From NCBI GenBank assembly GCA_964393975.1, contig CAYMVO010000008.1:1-53542 (forward strand): 53,542 nt of DNA. Reading direction: 5' to 3'. The stretch comes from CALVNN01 sp964393975. GTDB taxonomy: Bacteria; Bacillota; Clostridia; Christensenellales; UBA1242. The position numbers and the translations under genes are program-made. Below the pieces are notes generated by a model, which was not told the origin of the DNA, made no database searches, and saw only the letters and a list, made by a program, of their open reading frames with translations. This document shows, in pieces, positions 1-8,054 of this stretch; position 1 is the stretch's first letter, and the number at the start of each line of letters is the position of its first letter.

Positions 1-42
1 GTTTGTTTTTTTGTGCTCTTTATTAAAAGATTGATATATGGT

Positions 43-165
43 GGGGACAAGCTAACGCTATCGCACCTATGATATTGTACCGCAACCGTGCTACTTTGTA
101 GTACTTTGCGCTGGTTTCGATATATAAAAATTTGTTATCAAATTTTTATGACTTAGGATGATATT
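43..165 (+). repeat. dispersed intergenic repeat, copy A
   Basis: This copy of the window's dispersed repeat family carries TGCGCTGGT at 107-115. A perfect 11-bp inverted repeat follows: ATAAAAATTTG at 124-134, a 4-nt loop, and CAAATTTTTAT at 139-149. It ends in ACTTAGGATGATAT. The same modules in the same order occur near 53450-53515, and partial copies lie at 9.4, 12.7, 13.6, 15.2, 17.6 and 33.5 kb. There is no open frame with a ribosome binding site. The repeat fills the region before the trmR promoter. Confidence 0.7.
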
Positions 166-200
166 ATTTGATAATGATATTGTAAAATTGGTCGTAAGTG

Positions 201-229
201 TTGAATTTGATTTGGTTGTGTGGTATAAT
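201..229 (+). promoter_or_regulatory. sigma-A-type promoter of trmR (leaderless)
   Basis: TTGAAT at 201-206, a 17-bp spacer and a perfect TATAAT at 224-229. The expected transcription start lies at or next to the A of the ATG at 236, so the mRNA should have no leader. Confidence 0.75.
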
Positions 230-235
230 CAACTT

Positions 236-829
236 ATGGATAATATTGAAGAATTGAAAAATTTTGCACGAGAAAAAGGGTTTCCTATCATAAAGGATAC
301 CGGCTTGAATAAGCTACTTGAGGTCGTGAGATCTGCTAATCCTAAGCGCATTTTAGAGATTGGTACGGCGGTCGGGTATTCGGGTAGTTTGATGCTGTTT
401 AATAGCGAGGCGATATTAGACACGTTGGAGAAAAATGTGGAATCTGCTCATCTTGCTGAGGCGAATTTTAAAGATTTGGGACTTTATGAGAGGGTGCGAG
501 TGCTTATTGGTGATGCTGATAAGCTAATAGATACACTTAGGTCTCAAAAATACGATTTGATTTTTTTAGACGGTCCAAAAGGTCAGTATATAAATTACTA
601 TGATAGATTGATAAATATGCTTGGTAGTGGTGGGGTATTAGTCGCTGACAATGTGCTATTTAGAGGTTATGTGAGAGGTGGGAATGAGCCGAGACGGTAT
701 AGGAGCTTGGTAAGGCATTTGAGAGAATTTAATGATGCTATTATGAATGACGCTAGAGTCGATACTATCATTTATGATGTAGGGGATGGCGTGAGCGTTA
801 GTAGAAAAAAGGAGGATAGAATATGTTAG
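236..829 (+). CDS. trmR: SAM-dependent O-methyltransferase, tRNA 5-hydroxyuridine methyltransferase TrmR-like
   Basis: This is a class I SAM-dependent methyltransferase of the YrrM/TrmR family, about 197 residues. The SAM-binding glycine motif EIGTAVGYSG is near residues 46-55, and an acidic FLDGPKGQY segment follows. In Bacillus subtilis TrmR methylates 5-hydroxyuridine at the tRNA wobble position to 5-methoxyuridine. The next gene encodes a U32-family protein of the kind that makes the hydroxyuridine, and the two overlap by 7 bp, so the substrate assignment rests on context as well as family. The frame is open upstream to an ATG at 158, but a strong promoter lies inside that extension. I therefore start at 236, where the ATG has no Shine-Dalgarno sequence. 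Confidence 0.8.
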   Translation: MDNIEELKNFAREKGFPIIKDTGLNKLLEVVRSANPKRILEIGTAVGYSGSLMLFNSEAILDTLEKNVESAHLAEANFKDLGLYERVRVLIGDADKLIDTLRSQKYDLIFLDGPKGQYINYYDRLINMLGSGGVLVADNVLFRGYVRGGNEPRRYRSLVRHLREFNDAIMNDARVDTIIYDVGDGVSVSRKKEDRIC

Positions 830-2028
830 AATTGTTAGCCCCTGCGGGTGATATGGAAAAATTAAAAATTGCTTTTAAATTTGGTGCGGATGCTTGCTAT
901 TTTGCGGGTAAGAGGTGGGGGCTTAGGGCGTTTAGTAATAATTTTGAAGCGGATGAAATGGAGGAGTGTGTAAATTATGCACATTCAATAGGTAAAAAAT
1001 GCTACATTACAGTCAATGTGATAGCGCATAATAAAGATTTTGAAGGATTAAAAGAATATTTGCAATATTTAGAAAAGATTGGTGTTGATGCGGTGATTGT
1101 TGCAGATGTTGGAATTGCTAGTTTTGTAAAGAAATATACAAATTTACAATTGCATATTAGTACACAAGCAAATATTACAAATGTTTATAGCGCAAAATTT
1201 TTTGAAGATTTTGGCGCGAATAGATTGATTTTGGCGCGAGAGCTTAGTCTTAAAGAAATTGAAGAAATAAGAAACGTCTTAAGACCTGAGACCGAACTTG
1301 AGACTTTTGTACACGGAGCAATGTGTATCAGTTATTCGGGTAGATGCCTATTAAGTAATTATTTTGCGGGGCGTGATAGTAATGCGGGTGCGTGTGTGCA
1401 GGCGTGCAGGTGGGAGTATGCGATCGCTGAAAAAAATCAACAAGGTCAATATTACCCGATTGAAGAAGATAAGAGAGGAACGTATATATTAAATAGTAAA
1501 GACCTTTGTATGATAAAACATTTACCTGAACTCGCGAAAGCGGGCGTGTCTTCATTTAAGATTGAAGGACGTATGAAGTCTCAGTACTATGTTGCGACGA
1601 TTGTCAATGCGTATAGGCGAGTGCTTGATGCGTTAGAGATAGGCGAAGAGGTCACAGCTGAGTTGTATGATGAAGTGTTTAAGGCTAGTCATAGAAATTA
1701 TACAACGGGTTTTTATTATCCAAATGAAAACAAGGAAAATCTGGAGACGAGTTTGCCGGTGCAAACTAGTGAGTTTATGGGGATAGTCACTGAGGATAGT
1801 GACGGTGAGTATGTAATGGTTGAACAACGAAACAAGTTTAGCGTCGGTGATGAATTGGAGATACTATCTAATGATGATAATTTTAATAAAAAATTTACCA
1901 TTACTGAAATCATTGATAGTAAAGGTGAATTGGTTGAGTCCGCTAAAAATGTGCAGGAAATTGTAAAGATAAAATGTCCATACAAATTATCAAAACTAGA
2001 TATTTTAAGAAAAGATACAAAAAATTAA
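823..2028 (+). CDS. trhP: U32-family tRNA 5-hydroxyuridine hydroxylase TrhP-like
   Basis: This 401-residue protein belongs to the former peptidase family U32 (YegQ/TrhP/RlhA group). The N-terminus LELLAPAGDMEKLKIA is typical, and the family signature FVHGAMCISYSGRCLLS with its cysteines is near residue 161; further conserved cysteines follow in GACVQACRW. TrhP proteins, with prephenate-derived cofactor chemistry, hydroxylate wobble U34 of tRNA. RlhA homologues act on 23S rRNA instead, so the exact RNA target is inferred. A strong AGGAGG site lies inside the end of trmR, and the 7-bp overlap implies translational coupling. After the stop, 2029-2207 is AT-rich sequence in which I see no gene. 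Confidence 0.8.
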   Translation: MLELLAPAGDMEKLKIAFKFGADACYFAGKRWGLRAFSNNFEADEMEECVNYAHSIGKKCYITVNVIAHNKDFEGLKEYLQYLEKIGVDAVIVADVGIASFVKKYTNLQLHISTQANITNVYSAKFFEDFGANRLILARELSLKEIEEIRNVLRPETELETFVHGAMCISYSGRCLLSNYFAGRDSNAGACVQACRWEYAIAEKNQQGQYYPIEEDKRGTYILNSKDLCMIKHLPELAKAGVSSFKIEGRMKSQYYVATIVNAYRRVLDALEIGEEVTAELYDEVFKASHRNYTTGFYYPNENKENLETSLPVQTSEFMGIVTEDSDGEYVMVEQRNKFSVGDELEILSNDDNFNKKFTITEIIDSKGELVESAKNVQEIVKIKCPYKLSKLDILRKDTKN

Positions 2029-2207
2029 TAATATAACAATTTAAAAGAATAAAAGTATTTTACTAAAAAACAATTTAGTTGGTTGATAAAATGTTTAATT
2101 GTTAATGGTTTTTAGTGTAAAACTTTAAAATTGAGAGCGGTAAAAATTGATATACATGTTAAAAAAATCAATAATTAAATTTTTCAAATTTATTTTAGAT
2201 AGGTGTA

Positions 2208-2236
2208 TTGACTTTTTAGTACTAAAATATTATAAT
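2208..2236 (+). promoter_or_regulatory. sigma-A-type promoter of the nfeD-floA operon
   Basis: TTGACT at 2208-2213, a 17-bp spacer and TATAAT at 2231-2236. The leader to the ATG at 2342 is about 100 nt and is AT-rich. AGGAGG is at 2330-2335. The rest of the 313-bp gap holds no recognisable gene. Confidence 0.75.
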
Positions 2237-2341
2237 AAAAATGATTATGTGATTAATCACTTGTTTTTATAAATATTATATACTAATTAGCATATAGATT
2301 GTTTAAAGATATATATAAATGTTTTTTATAGGAGGTAGATT

Positions 2342-2896
2342 ATGTGGGAAGAAATCGCTAGTTTGTTCACTGAAATGGGTTTTGCGAGTGGTATACTTTT
2401 GACCTTGGGTATCATTTTTGCAGTAATTGAGTTTTTTACTCCTGGGCTAGGTATTTCTGGTGCTGTCAGTGCTATTTGTGTAGTGTGCGGTATAGTAGCT
2501 CGTATGGTGGAAGGGGGAACGTTTAAGCAGTTGTTTATAATGATTTTCCTAGTACTTGTTGTGTTTACAATATTGTTTTTACTCACGGTTAGGTCAGCAA
2601 AATATGGTATGTTGTCAAAATCACCTTTTGTCGAGACTGGCACGGCGGTTAGTCAAGATTTTAGAGATGAAGATAAAAATCCTCTGCAGGAATTGATTGG
2701 TAAAGTTGGTTATGCTAAATCGGCTTTGAGACCTGTTGGAATGGTTAGCGTGGATGATAAGACTTACGAGGCACTTGCTAATGTTGGTTTTTTGAGTGCT
2801 GATACAAAGGTCGAAGTCGTTAGAGTAGAAGGCAATAAAATTATAGTCAAAGCATTAGAAGATGAAAACAAACAAAAAGAAGAGATAAAGGAGTAA
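2342..2896 (+). CDS. short NfeD-like membrane protein
   Basis: This 184-residue protein has N-terminal transmembrane segments (about residues 17-37, 39-55 and 62-82) and a C-terminal soluble domain of about 80 residues. The soluble part ends VGFLSADTKVEVVRVEGNKIIVK, the OB-fold signature of NfeD proteins. The ClpP-like serine protease domain of long NfeD forms is absent. Short NfeD proteins are encoded beside flotillins and are thought to work with them in membrane microdomains. The gene sits 4 bp ahead of floA in the same operon, with a strong AGGAGG site. Confidence 0.8.
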   Translation: MWEEIASLFTEMGFASGILLTLGIIFAVIEFFTPGLGISGAVSAICVVCGIVARMVEGGTFKQLFIMIFLVLVVFTILFLLTVRSAKYGMLSKSPFVETGTAVSQDFRDEDKNPLQELIGKVGYAKSALRPVGMVSVDDKTYEALANVGFLSADTKVEVVRVEGNKIIVKALEDENKQKEEIKE

Positions 2897-2900
2897 AAAT

Positions 2901-3905
2901 ATGTTGAATTTATTATTTGCAAACACGGGTACTATAATATTATTTATTGTGCTTGCGATTTTATTGGTTTTGTTGGCAGTATTTTTCAGTTTGGTACCTA
3001 TTGGCCACTGGTTTAAAGCGTTGGTGTCTGGTTCGTATGTTAGTATGAGTCGATTGATTGGTATGAAACTAAGAAAATTACCTGTGGCGAAGATTGTTGA
3101 CGCTTATATTATGGCGAAAAAAGCAGGTATCGTTATTGATATAAACGAGATTGAGACGCACGAAATGGCTGGTGGTGATATTAACAAAGTAATCAATGCC
3201 TTGATTAGTGCGCATAGTGCGCGTATTGCTCTAAGTAACGAGGATGCAAAAGCTATTGACCTTGCTGGGCGTGATATTTTAGAGTCTGTAAAAGATAGCG
3301 TTGATCCTAAGGTTATTGAGATTCCACCAATTAGCGCGATCGCAAAAGATGGTATCGAGCTTAAGGTTAAGGCGTTAGTTACGGTGAGAATGAATATCGG
3401 GCGTTTGGTCGGTGGCGCAGGTGAGGAGACCGTTGCTGCTCGTGTGGGACAAGGTATTGTTACGACAGTTGGTTCCGCAGAATCTTATGTGGATGTGCTT
3501 GAAAACCCTGATAAGATTTCTGAGACTGTGAAAAAGGAAAATGATTTGGAGGCGGGCACTGCGTTTGAAGTATTATCGCTAGATATTGCTGATATTGATG
3601 TCGGTCGTAACGTAGGCGCGCAACTACTTATCGACAAAGCTGACGCTGATAAAAATATTGCACAAGCAAAGGCGGAGGAGCGTAAATCTATGGCTATTGC
3701 GCTTGAGCAAGAAATGAAAGCTAAGACTCAAGAAATGAAGGCGGTCGTTCTCGCAGCTGAGGCGGAGGTGCCTAAGGCGATGGCGGATGCGTTTAGAAAA
3801 GGTAATCTTGGTATTATGGATTACTACAGAATGCAAAACGTGGTTGCGGATACGAATATGAGAAACACTATTGCTGGCACGGATGATCCTAACACCAAAA
3901 ACTAA
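2901..3905 (+). CDS. floA: flotillin-like protein FloA
   Basis: This 334-residue SPFH-family scaffold of functional membrane microdomains is full length for FloA (YqfA). A hydrophobic membrane anchor covers about residues 6-33. The SPFH core includes ISAIAKDGIELKVKALVTVR and GGAGEETVAARVGQGIV. An Ala/Glu-rich helical region follows (AKAEERKSMAIALEQEM), then the characteristic EVPKAMADAFRKGNLGIMDYYRMQN end. FloA recruits membrane proteins such as signalling kinases and cell-wall enzymes. The preceding NfeD-like gene is its usual partner. The ribosome binding site is AAAGGAG. Confidence 0.93.
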   Translation: MLNLLFANTGTIILFIVLAILLVLLAVFFSLVPIGHWFKALVSGSYVSMSRLIGMKLRKLPVAKIVDAYIMAKKAGIVIDINEIETHEMAGGDINKVINALISAHSARIALSNEDAKAIDLAGRDILESVKDSVDPKVIEIPPISAIAKDGIELKVKALVTVRMNIGRLVGGAGEETVAARVGQGIVTTVGSAESYVDVLENPDKISETVKKENDLEAGTAFEVLSLDIADIDVGRNVGAQLLIDKADADKNIAQAKAEERKSMAIALEQEMKAKTQEMKAVVLAAEAEVPKAMADAFRKGNLGIMDYYRMQNVVADTNMRNTIAGTDDPNTKN

Positions 3906-3920
3906 TAGGTAGGTGAGGAA

Positions 3921-4262
3921 ATGATGTGGATATTTATTGGTGTAATTGTTGTGGCTGTTGGCGGATATTTTGCTTATTATTTTTGGGATAAAAAGAAAAA
4001 AGCGAAAAAACAAGACTTGACAGTGGAGATTGCAAGACCTGTTGTTAAGAGTGAACCTAAGCCCATAAAGGTCGAAAAGAAAGATGAATCTGTTAAGACC
4101 GAGCATACCGTTCAAGTGGCTGAGGAAAAAGTCTCTTTTAGACGCGATTTTAATACCGTACAAACAAAAGAGGAAAATCCTTACACTAAAGCGATTAAGG
4201 AAATGTCGCCAGAAATGAAAGCAATTGTATTTGCAGATATATTTAATAGAAAACATTTTTAA
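3921..4262 (+). CDS. small single-pass membrane protein of unknown function
   Basis: This 113-residue protein has one N-terminal transmembrane helix (about residues 2-23), a DKKKKAKK basic stop-transfer segment, and a charged, probably disordered middle. It ends in a short motif, EMSPEMKAIVFADIFNRK, that looks like the conserved functional part. I do not recognise a named family. It is the third gene of the NfeD-FloA operon, 15 bp after floA. In B. subtilis the equivalent operon also has a small third gene (yqfB), but I cannot claim homology. Start at 3921 or 3924 after GGTGAGG. Confidence 0.7.
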   Translation: MMWIFIGVIVVAVGGYFAYYFWDKKKKAKKQDLTVEIARPVVKSEPKPIKVEKKDESVKTEHTVQVAEEKVSFRRDFNTVQTKEENPYTKAIKEMSPEMKAIVFADIFNRKHF

Positions 4263-4321
4263 AATGAAAAGAGGTTTTAGTGAAGTGAATCCTATATGTG
4301 GTCACTCTAAATAAAAAGGGG

Positions 4322-4355
4322 ATAGGAAGAAATTTTAGGTTTTTTCCTATTTTTT
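4322..4355 (+). terminator. rho-independent terminator after the floA operon
   Basis: The hairpin arms are 4322-4332 and 4340-4350 (ATAGGAA pairing TTCCTAT, extended by a G-U and three A-T pairs), followed by a T-run. From here to 4498 the sequence is AT-rich and I see no gene. Confidence 0.75.
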
Positions 4356-4498
4356 AATCTTTTTGTGGCGGATTTTAAATACTTAATAGATAACGCTATA
4401 ATAACAAGGGATATTACAATTATGAATGAGTAGGTTTATTGTTTAAGATTTAAAATTGTTAAGCGGTGCAAAAATTTGCGAGGAATTTAAAAAAGTTG

Positions 4499-4527
4499 TT
4501 GACATTTTCTGTGAATATTGTTATAAT
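4499..4527 (+). promoter_or_regulatory. consensus promoter of the rpsL operon
   Basis: A perfect consensus: TTGACA at 4499-4504, a 17-bp spacer and TATAAT at 4522-4527. It lies directly upstream of the L7Ae-like gene. In B. subtilis rpoB-rpoC precede this operon, but here they are not adjacent and the operon has its own strong promoter. Confidence 0.85.
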
Positions 4528-4605
4528 TACACTACGATGATTAATGTCTATGTTTAATTAGGCGTTTTTTGTTTTTTAACATAATTCGTAAAAAGGATGT
4601 TTTTT

Positions 4606-4863
4606 ATGTTATGCAATCAAATTAGTCATCTTCTAAGCAGTTACAGTGGCAAAGTCGTTGGTAAAAAGGCGGTTTTGAAGGCTGTCGCATCGGGCAAGAT
4701 TAAGTGTGTCATTTTGGCTGATGATGTTGACGTGGATATACTCAATGAGGTTGCTACGTTTTGCAAGGATAGAGGTGTGAAGATTTATCAAGTAGAGTCT
4801 AAGCGCGACCTTGGCAAAGCTGTAGGGATTGACGTTGCGTGTGTTTGTGTCGGATTGTTTTGA
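4606..4863 (+). CDS. L7Ae-family RNA-binding protein (YbxF-like)
   Basis: This protein of about 85 residues belongs to the L7Ae/L30e/S12e/Gadd45 family, whose members bind kink-turns in RNA. The core GKKAVLKAVASGKIKCVILADD is typical of the YbxF/YlxQ group. The gene is in the classical ybxF position just before rpsL. YbxF proteins bind K-turn RNAs on or near the ribosome, but their physiological role is uncertain. I prefer the ATG at 4606, 8 nt after AAGGA. The ATG at 4597 overlaps that site and would add only three residues. Confidence 0.8.
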   Translation: MLCNQISHLLSSYSGKVVGKKAVLKAVASGKIKCVILADDVDVDILNEVATFCKDRGVKIYQVESKRDLGKAVGIDVACVCVGLF

Positions 4864-4930
4864 TTTTGAATTTTCTTTTGTATTGGGTTGAAAAAGAAAT
4901 TCGCTAAAATTTTTAATTAGGAGGAGAGGT

Positions 4931-5299
4931 ATGCCTACAATTAACCAATTAGTAAAGCGTGGTAGAAAGTCAGAAGTAGAGAAGTCTAAGGCTCCTATAA
5001 TGAATGGTTGCCCTCAGAAGAGAGGTGTGTGCCTAAGTGTGTCTACTACTTCACCTAAGAAGCCTAACTCAGCACTTCGTAAGATTGCCCGTGTTAGGAC
5101 TTCTAACAAGCAAGAATGTACAGCGTATATTCCTGGTATAGGTCACAATTTACAAGAGCACAGTATGGTATTGATTCGTGGCGGTAGGGTGAGAGATTTG
5201 CCTGGTGTTCGTTATCATATCATTCGTGGTACATTAGATACCGCTGGTGTTGCAAAGCGTAAACAAAGTAGAAGTAAATACGGTGCTAAGAAAGCGTAA
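4931..5299 (+). CDS. rpsL: 30S ribosomal protein S12
   Basis: This is decoding-centre protein S12, 122 residues, close to the 124 of E. coli and shorter than the usual Firmicute form of about 138. The conserved segments CPQKRGVC, TTSPKKPNSALRK and GHNLQEHSMVLIRGGRV are present. Lys43 in PKKPNS is kept. At position 88 (E. coli numbering including Met) the near-invariant Lys is Arg (GGRVRDLPG; codon AGA at 5192-5194). K88R is a classical streptomycin-resistance substitution. Asp89, the methylthiolation site of RimO, is intact. The ribosome binding site AGGAGGAGAGG is very strong. Confidence 0.98.
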   Translation: MPTINQLVKRGRKSEVEKSKAPIMNGCPQKRGVCLSVSTTSPKKPNSALRKIARVRTSNKQECTAYIPGIGHNLQEHSMVLIRGGRVRDLPGVRYHIIRGTLDTAGVAKRKQSRSKYGAKKA

Positions 5300-5344
5300 T
5301 TACTAAATTATGAAATCAATAAAAATTTTTAAAAGGAGATACTT

Positions 5345-5818
5345 ATGGCTCGTAGAAATGCAGCGGTTAAAAAAGATGTATTACCAGATTCAGTATATGG
5401 TTCTAAGGTAGTTACAAAACTTATTAACCAAGTTATGAAAGACGGCAAGAAAGGTCTAGCAGAGAGACTTGTATATTCGGCTTTTGACAAGGCTAGCGAA
5501 AAGCTTAGCGTTCCAGTGATGGATTTGTTTAATCAAGCTGTTGAAAACGCTTCTCCACTACTAGAGACTAAGGCTAGAAGAGTAGGTGGTGCAAACTATC
5601 AAGTACCTATTGAGGTTAGACCTGACCGTAGACAGACATTGGCAATCAGATGGATTGTTGATAACGCTAGAACTAGAACTGGTGAGCGTAATATGGATGA
5701 GAAACTAGCAGCAGAGTTAGTTGATGCATACAATAACGCTGGCGGTGCTGTCAAGAAAAAGAATGAAAAACATAAGATGGCTGAGGCAAATAAAGCATTT
5801 GCACACTATCGTTGGTAA
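5345..5818 (+). CDS. rpsG: 30S ribosomal protein S7
   Basis: S7 is the primary 16S rRNA-binding protein that nucleates the 30S head. It has 157 residues, the usual length, with the family segments GGANYQVPIEVRPDRRQTLA and GGAVKKKNEKHKMAEANKAF. It lies 45 bp after rpsL and 23 bp before fusA, in the conserved str operon order. The ribosome binding site is AAGGAGAT. In other bacteria S7 can repress its operon by binding the leader; I saw no obvious S7 site here. Confidence 0.97.
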   Translation: MARRNAAVKKDVLPDSVYGSKVVTKLINQVMKDGKKGLAERLVYSAFDKASEKLSVPVMDLFNQAVENASPLLETKARRVGGANYQVPIEVRPDRRQTLAIRWIVDNARTRTGERNMDEKLAAELVDAYNNAGGAVKKKNEKHKMAEANKAFAHYRW

Positions 5819-5841
5819 TCTATTAATTAAAGGAGAATTAT

Positions 5842-7929
5842 ATGCCAAGAATTAGTCCTTTGGACACTTATAGAAACATTGGTATTATGGCGCACATTGA
5901 TGCAGGTAAGACCACTACTAGTGAGCGTATTTTGTATTATACAGGTAAAGTTCACAAGATCGGTGAAGTGCATGATGGTGCCGCTACTATGGACTGGATG
6001 GTGCAGGAGCAAGAGCGTGGTATTACTATCACTAGTGCTTGTACCACTTGTCAATGGAAAAATCACCGTATCAACATTATTGACACCCCGGGACACGTTG
6101 ACTTTACCGCAGAAGTTGAGCGTAGCTTAAAGGTGCTTGATGGTGCTGTTGCTGTTTATTGTGCAAGAAGTGGTGTTCAACCTCAATCAGAAAAGGTATG
6201 GCGTCAAGCGACAAAATATGGTGTTCCTCGTATCGCATTTGTAAACAAAATGGATAGAGACGACGCCAACTTCTTCAGAGTTGTAAAGATGATGAAAGAA
6301 AGATTGAATGCTAACGCAGTTCCTATTCAAATACCTATTGGTTCAGCTGATACCTTTAGAGGTATTGTTGACCTATTCGAAATGCACGCTATTATCTATC
6401 ACGAGGATGATGGTATGCAATATGAAGTCACTGATATTCCTGAGGAATTGAAGGCAGAGGCTCAAGAGTGGCACGACAAAATGGTGGAGGCTGTTGCTGA
6501 GACCGATGATGCGCTTTTAGAGAAATATTTTAATGGTGAAGAGATTAGCGTTGCTGAGCTCAAGTCCGCAATGAGAAAAGCAACTATCGCTATGAAGATG
6601 AACCCTGTTTGTTGTGGTTCTGCTTTCAAAAATAAAGGCGTTCAAAGTTTGCTAGATGCAATCGTTGATTTCCTACCTTCACCTTTGGATATTCCTGCTA
6701 TCAAGGGTGTTGCTATGGATCAGACTACACCTTTGGAGCGTCGACCTAGTGATGATGAACCTTTCTCAGCGCTTGCTTTTAAAGTGATGAGTGATAAGTT
6801 TGTTGGTGAATTAACATTTATCCGTGTGTATAGTGGAAAGCTTACTGCTGGTTCCTATGTGCTTAACTCTAATAAGAATAAGAAAGAGAGAATCGGTCGT
6901 TTGATCCAAATGCACGCTAACAACCGTAACGAAATTGATGAGATTTATGCGGGTGATATTTGCGCTGTTGTTGGTCTAAAAGATTCTACAACAGGTGACA
7001 CACTTTGCGATGAAAAACAACCTATCATTTTGAGCGGTATTGACTTTGCTGAGCCAGTTATCAAGATTGCTATAGAGCCTAAAACTAAAGCAATGCAAGA
7101 AAAAATGATTTTGGCTCTTATAAAACTTGCAAAAGAGGATCCTACATTTAAGACTTATACCGATAATGAAACAGGTCAAACAATTATTGCCGGTATGGGC
7201 GAATTACACCTAGATATTATTGTTGATAGATTGAGACGTGAGTTTGGTGTAGAAGCTAATGTTGGTAGTCCACAAGTTGCATACAAAGAGACTTTCAGAA
7301 AGAAAGTTACTAGCGAAGGTAAATACATCCGTCAATCAGGTGGTAAAGGTCAATACGGTCACTGCGTGGTTGAATTGGAGCCTTTGGAGCCAGGAAGTGG
7401 TTTTGTATTTGAGGATAAGACAGTCGGTGGTAGCATTCCTAAGGAATATATCCCTGCCGTTGAAAAAGGTTTGATTGAGTCTAAACAAAATGGTGTTTTA
7501 GCGGGTTATGAGACTGTAGACTTTAAAGCTACTGTTATCGATGGTTCATACCATGATGTCGATTCAAGTGAAATGGCGTTTAAGATTGCCGCTTCAATGG
7601 CATTCAAAGATGGTGTAAAGTCTGGTAATCCAGTTATTCTAGAACCTATTATGATGGTTGAAATAGAAGTTCCAAATGAAAACGATTACGTTGGTAACGT
7701 AATGAGTGGTATTAGCCAAAGACGTGGTATACCTGTAGGTAATGAGAGCGTTGGCAGTACTGCTGTAATTAGAGCGGAAATCCCTCTAGCTGAAATGTTC
7801 GGTTATATTACCGATTTGCGTGGTGCAACTCAAGGTCGTGGTGACTTTACAATGGTACCAGACCACTACGCAGAAGTTCCTAAATTTGTCGCTGAAAAGA
7901 TAATAGGCGAAAGGAACAAAAAAGATTAA
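5842..7929 (+). CDS. fusA: translation elongation factor G
   Basis: EF-G is the ribosomal translocase GTPase, 695 residues and full length. The P-loop AHIDAGKTT is at residues 17-25, and switch II (DTPGHVDFT) and the G4 motif NKMD are both present. Domains II-V follow, with the domain IV signature RQSGGKGQYGHC and a C-terminal domain V. It is canonical in every motif I checked. It is the last gene of the operon, with ribosome binding site AAGGAGAA. A separate promoter precedes tuf. Confidence 0.98.
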   Translation: MPRISPLDTYRNIGIMAHIDAGKTTTSERILYYTGKVHKIGEVHDGAATMDWMVQEQERGITITSACTTCQWKNHRINIIDTPGHVDFTAEVERSLKVLDGAVAVYCARSGVQPQSEKVWRQATKYGVPRIAFVNKMDRDDANFFRVVKMMKERLNANAVPIQIPIGSADTFRGIVDLFEMHAIIYHEDDGMQYEVTDIPEELKAEAQEWHDKMVEAVAETDDALLEKYFNGEEISVAELKSAMRKATIAMKMNPVCCGSAFKNKGVQSLLDAIVDFLPSPLDIPAIKGVAMDQTTPLERRPSDDEPFSALAFKVMSDKFVGELTFIRVYSGKLTAGSYVLNSNKNKKERIGRLIQMHANNRNEIDEIYAGDICAVVGLKDSTTGDTLCDEKQPIILSGIDFAEPVIKIAIEPKTKAMQEKMILALIKLAKEDPTFKTYTDNETGQTIIAGMGELHLDIIVDRLRREFGVEANVGSPQVAYKETFRKKVTSEGKYIRQSGGKGQYGHCVVELEPLEPGSGFVFEDKTVGGSIPKEYIPAVEKGLIESKQNGVLAGYETVDFKATVIDGSYHDVDSSEMAFKIAASMAFKDGVKSGNPVILEPIMMVEIEVPNENDYVGNVMSGISQRRGIPVGNESVGSTAVIRAEIPLAEMFGYITDLRGATQGRGDFTMVPDHYAEVPKFVAEKIIGERNKKD

Positions 7930-7981
7930 ACTAATTTGATATATTTTAAATACTATTAGACAAGAAATTTTAATAAAATGA

Positions 7982-8010
7982 TTGCGAAATCATTTTCAAT
8001 ATGTTATAAT
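7982..8010 (+). promoter_or_regulatory. promoter of tuf with extended -10
   Basis: TTGCGA at 7982-7987, a 17-bp spacer and TATAAT at 8005-8010, preceded by TGT (extended -10). It lets tuf be made in excess over the fusA operon. Confidence 0.75.
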
Positions 8011-8054
8011 GTTCTTGTTTAAATAAAACATAATTTTTAAGGAGATTTTTATAA

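Noticed and set aside
3624..4256. 210-codon minus-strand frame antisense to floA and the small membrane gene
   Set aside because: It is a shadow of two well-supported genes in an operon, with composition typical of reverse-frame artefacts.
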